NCBI RefSeq assembly: GCF_000165425.1 | Contig: NW_001799499.1 | Coordinates: forward strand, 124,001-188,000 | Reading direction: 5' to 3' | DNA: 64,000 bases | From: Paramecium tetraurelia | Lineage: Eukaryota; Ciliophora; Oligohymenophorea; Peniculida; Parameciidae | In this document: piece by piece, positions 62,133 to 64,000 of the stretch | Layout of the letters: the number at the start of each line of letters is the position of its first letter | Numbering within the stretch: position 1 is the first letter of the stretch | The notes under the pieces: model-generated | What the model was told of the DNA's origin: nothing | Seen by the model: the letters and a program-made list of their open reading frames with translations, nothing else | Databases searched by the model: none | Translations under genes and position numbers: made by a program

Positions 62133-64000
<1,868 letters not shown>

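Overview
The window reads as a stretch of ciliate macronuclear chromosome, almost certainly Paramecium (an aurelia-type species is my guess). Four things point there. Long protein frames appear only when TAA and TAG are read as glutamine and TGA is the sole stop. Introns are tiny, mostly 19-34 nt, and run GTA...TAG or GTA...AAG. Intergenic gaps are often 14-50 bp. The families are typical of the group: trichocyst matrix protein, CDPK, coiled-coil basal-body and ciliary proteins, and PAS-containing multi-pass membrane proteins. Standard-code ORF calling is misleading here, because most standard ORFs are fragments or shadows. I rebuilt the genes by hand from the sequence, so exon joins are predictions. 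Where a join is unsettled I say so.

Layout. 1-4.7 kb: the end of an SF-assemblin-like gene, then on the minus strand a PP2C phosphatase, the dynein regulatory complex subunit DRC2/CCDC65 and a SNF1/AMPK-like kinase. 5.3-10.5 kb, plus strand: a PH-like plus kinase gene, a helical hypothetical, a protein with a duplicated cysteine-rich module and a small Tim chaperone. 10.4-16.4 kb, minus: an unresolved gene and a giant coiled-coil protein. 16.4-26.6 kb: PEX16 (+), a CEP57-like coiled coil (-), a CDC50 flippase subunit (-), two plus-strand hypotheticals, a secreted acid sphingomyelinase-like enzyme (-), a CENP-B-type HTH protein (-) and a kelch protein (-). 26.9-36.7 kb: a Q-rich RING protein, a tRNA m3C methyltransferase, coiled-coil proteins, an LRR protein with an acidic tail, an RNF126-like RING protein and a trichocyst matrix protein. 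36.8-41.8 kb: CDPK, a dual-specificity phosphatase and a second kelch protein.

41.8-43.2 kb is a gene-poor patch with possible PP2C-like remnants. 43.2-53.9 kb: a small basic protein, a PX-pseudokinase-repeat protein, a type I membrane protein, a two-domain sulfurtransferase, a twin CX9C protein, small uncertain genes, a four-TM protein and a second PH-like kinase. 53.6-64 kb is almost all minus strand: a small protein, a coiled coil, a roughly 1450-residue PAS/TmcB-like membrane protein, a U1A/U2B''-type two-RRM protein, the centrosomal protein FOP and an NDR-family kinase that runs off the right edge.

The genes do not form an operon-like system. Themes recur, though: cilium and basal body (DRC2, FOP, CEP57-like, SF-assemblin-like, other coiled coils), kinase and phosphatase signalling (five active-looking kinases, one pseudokinase, PP2C, DSP), and mitochondrial intermembrane-space import substrates (small Tim, twin CX9C). 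I saw no rRNA, tRNA, CRISPR, insertion sequence or viral element.
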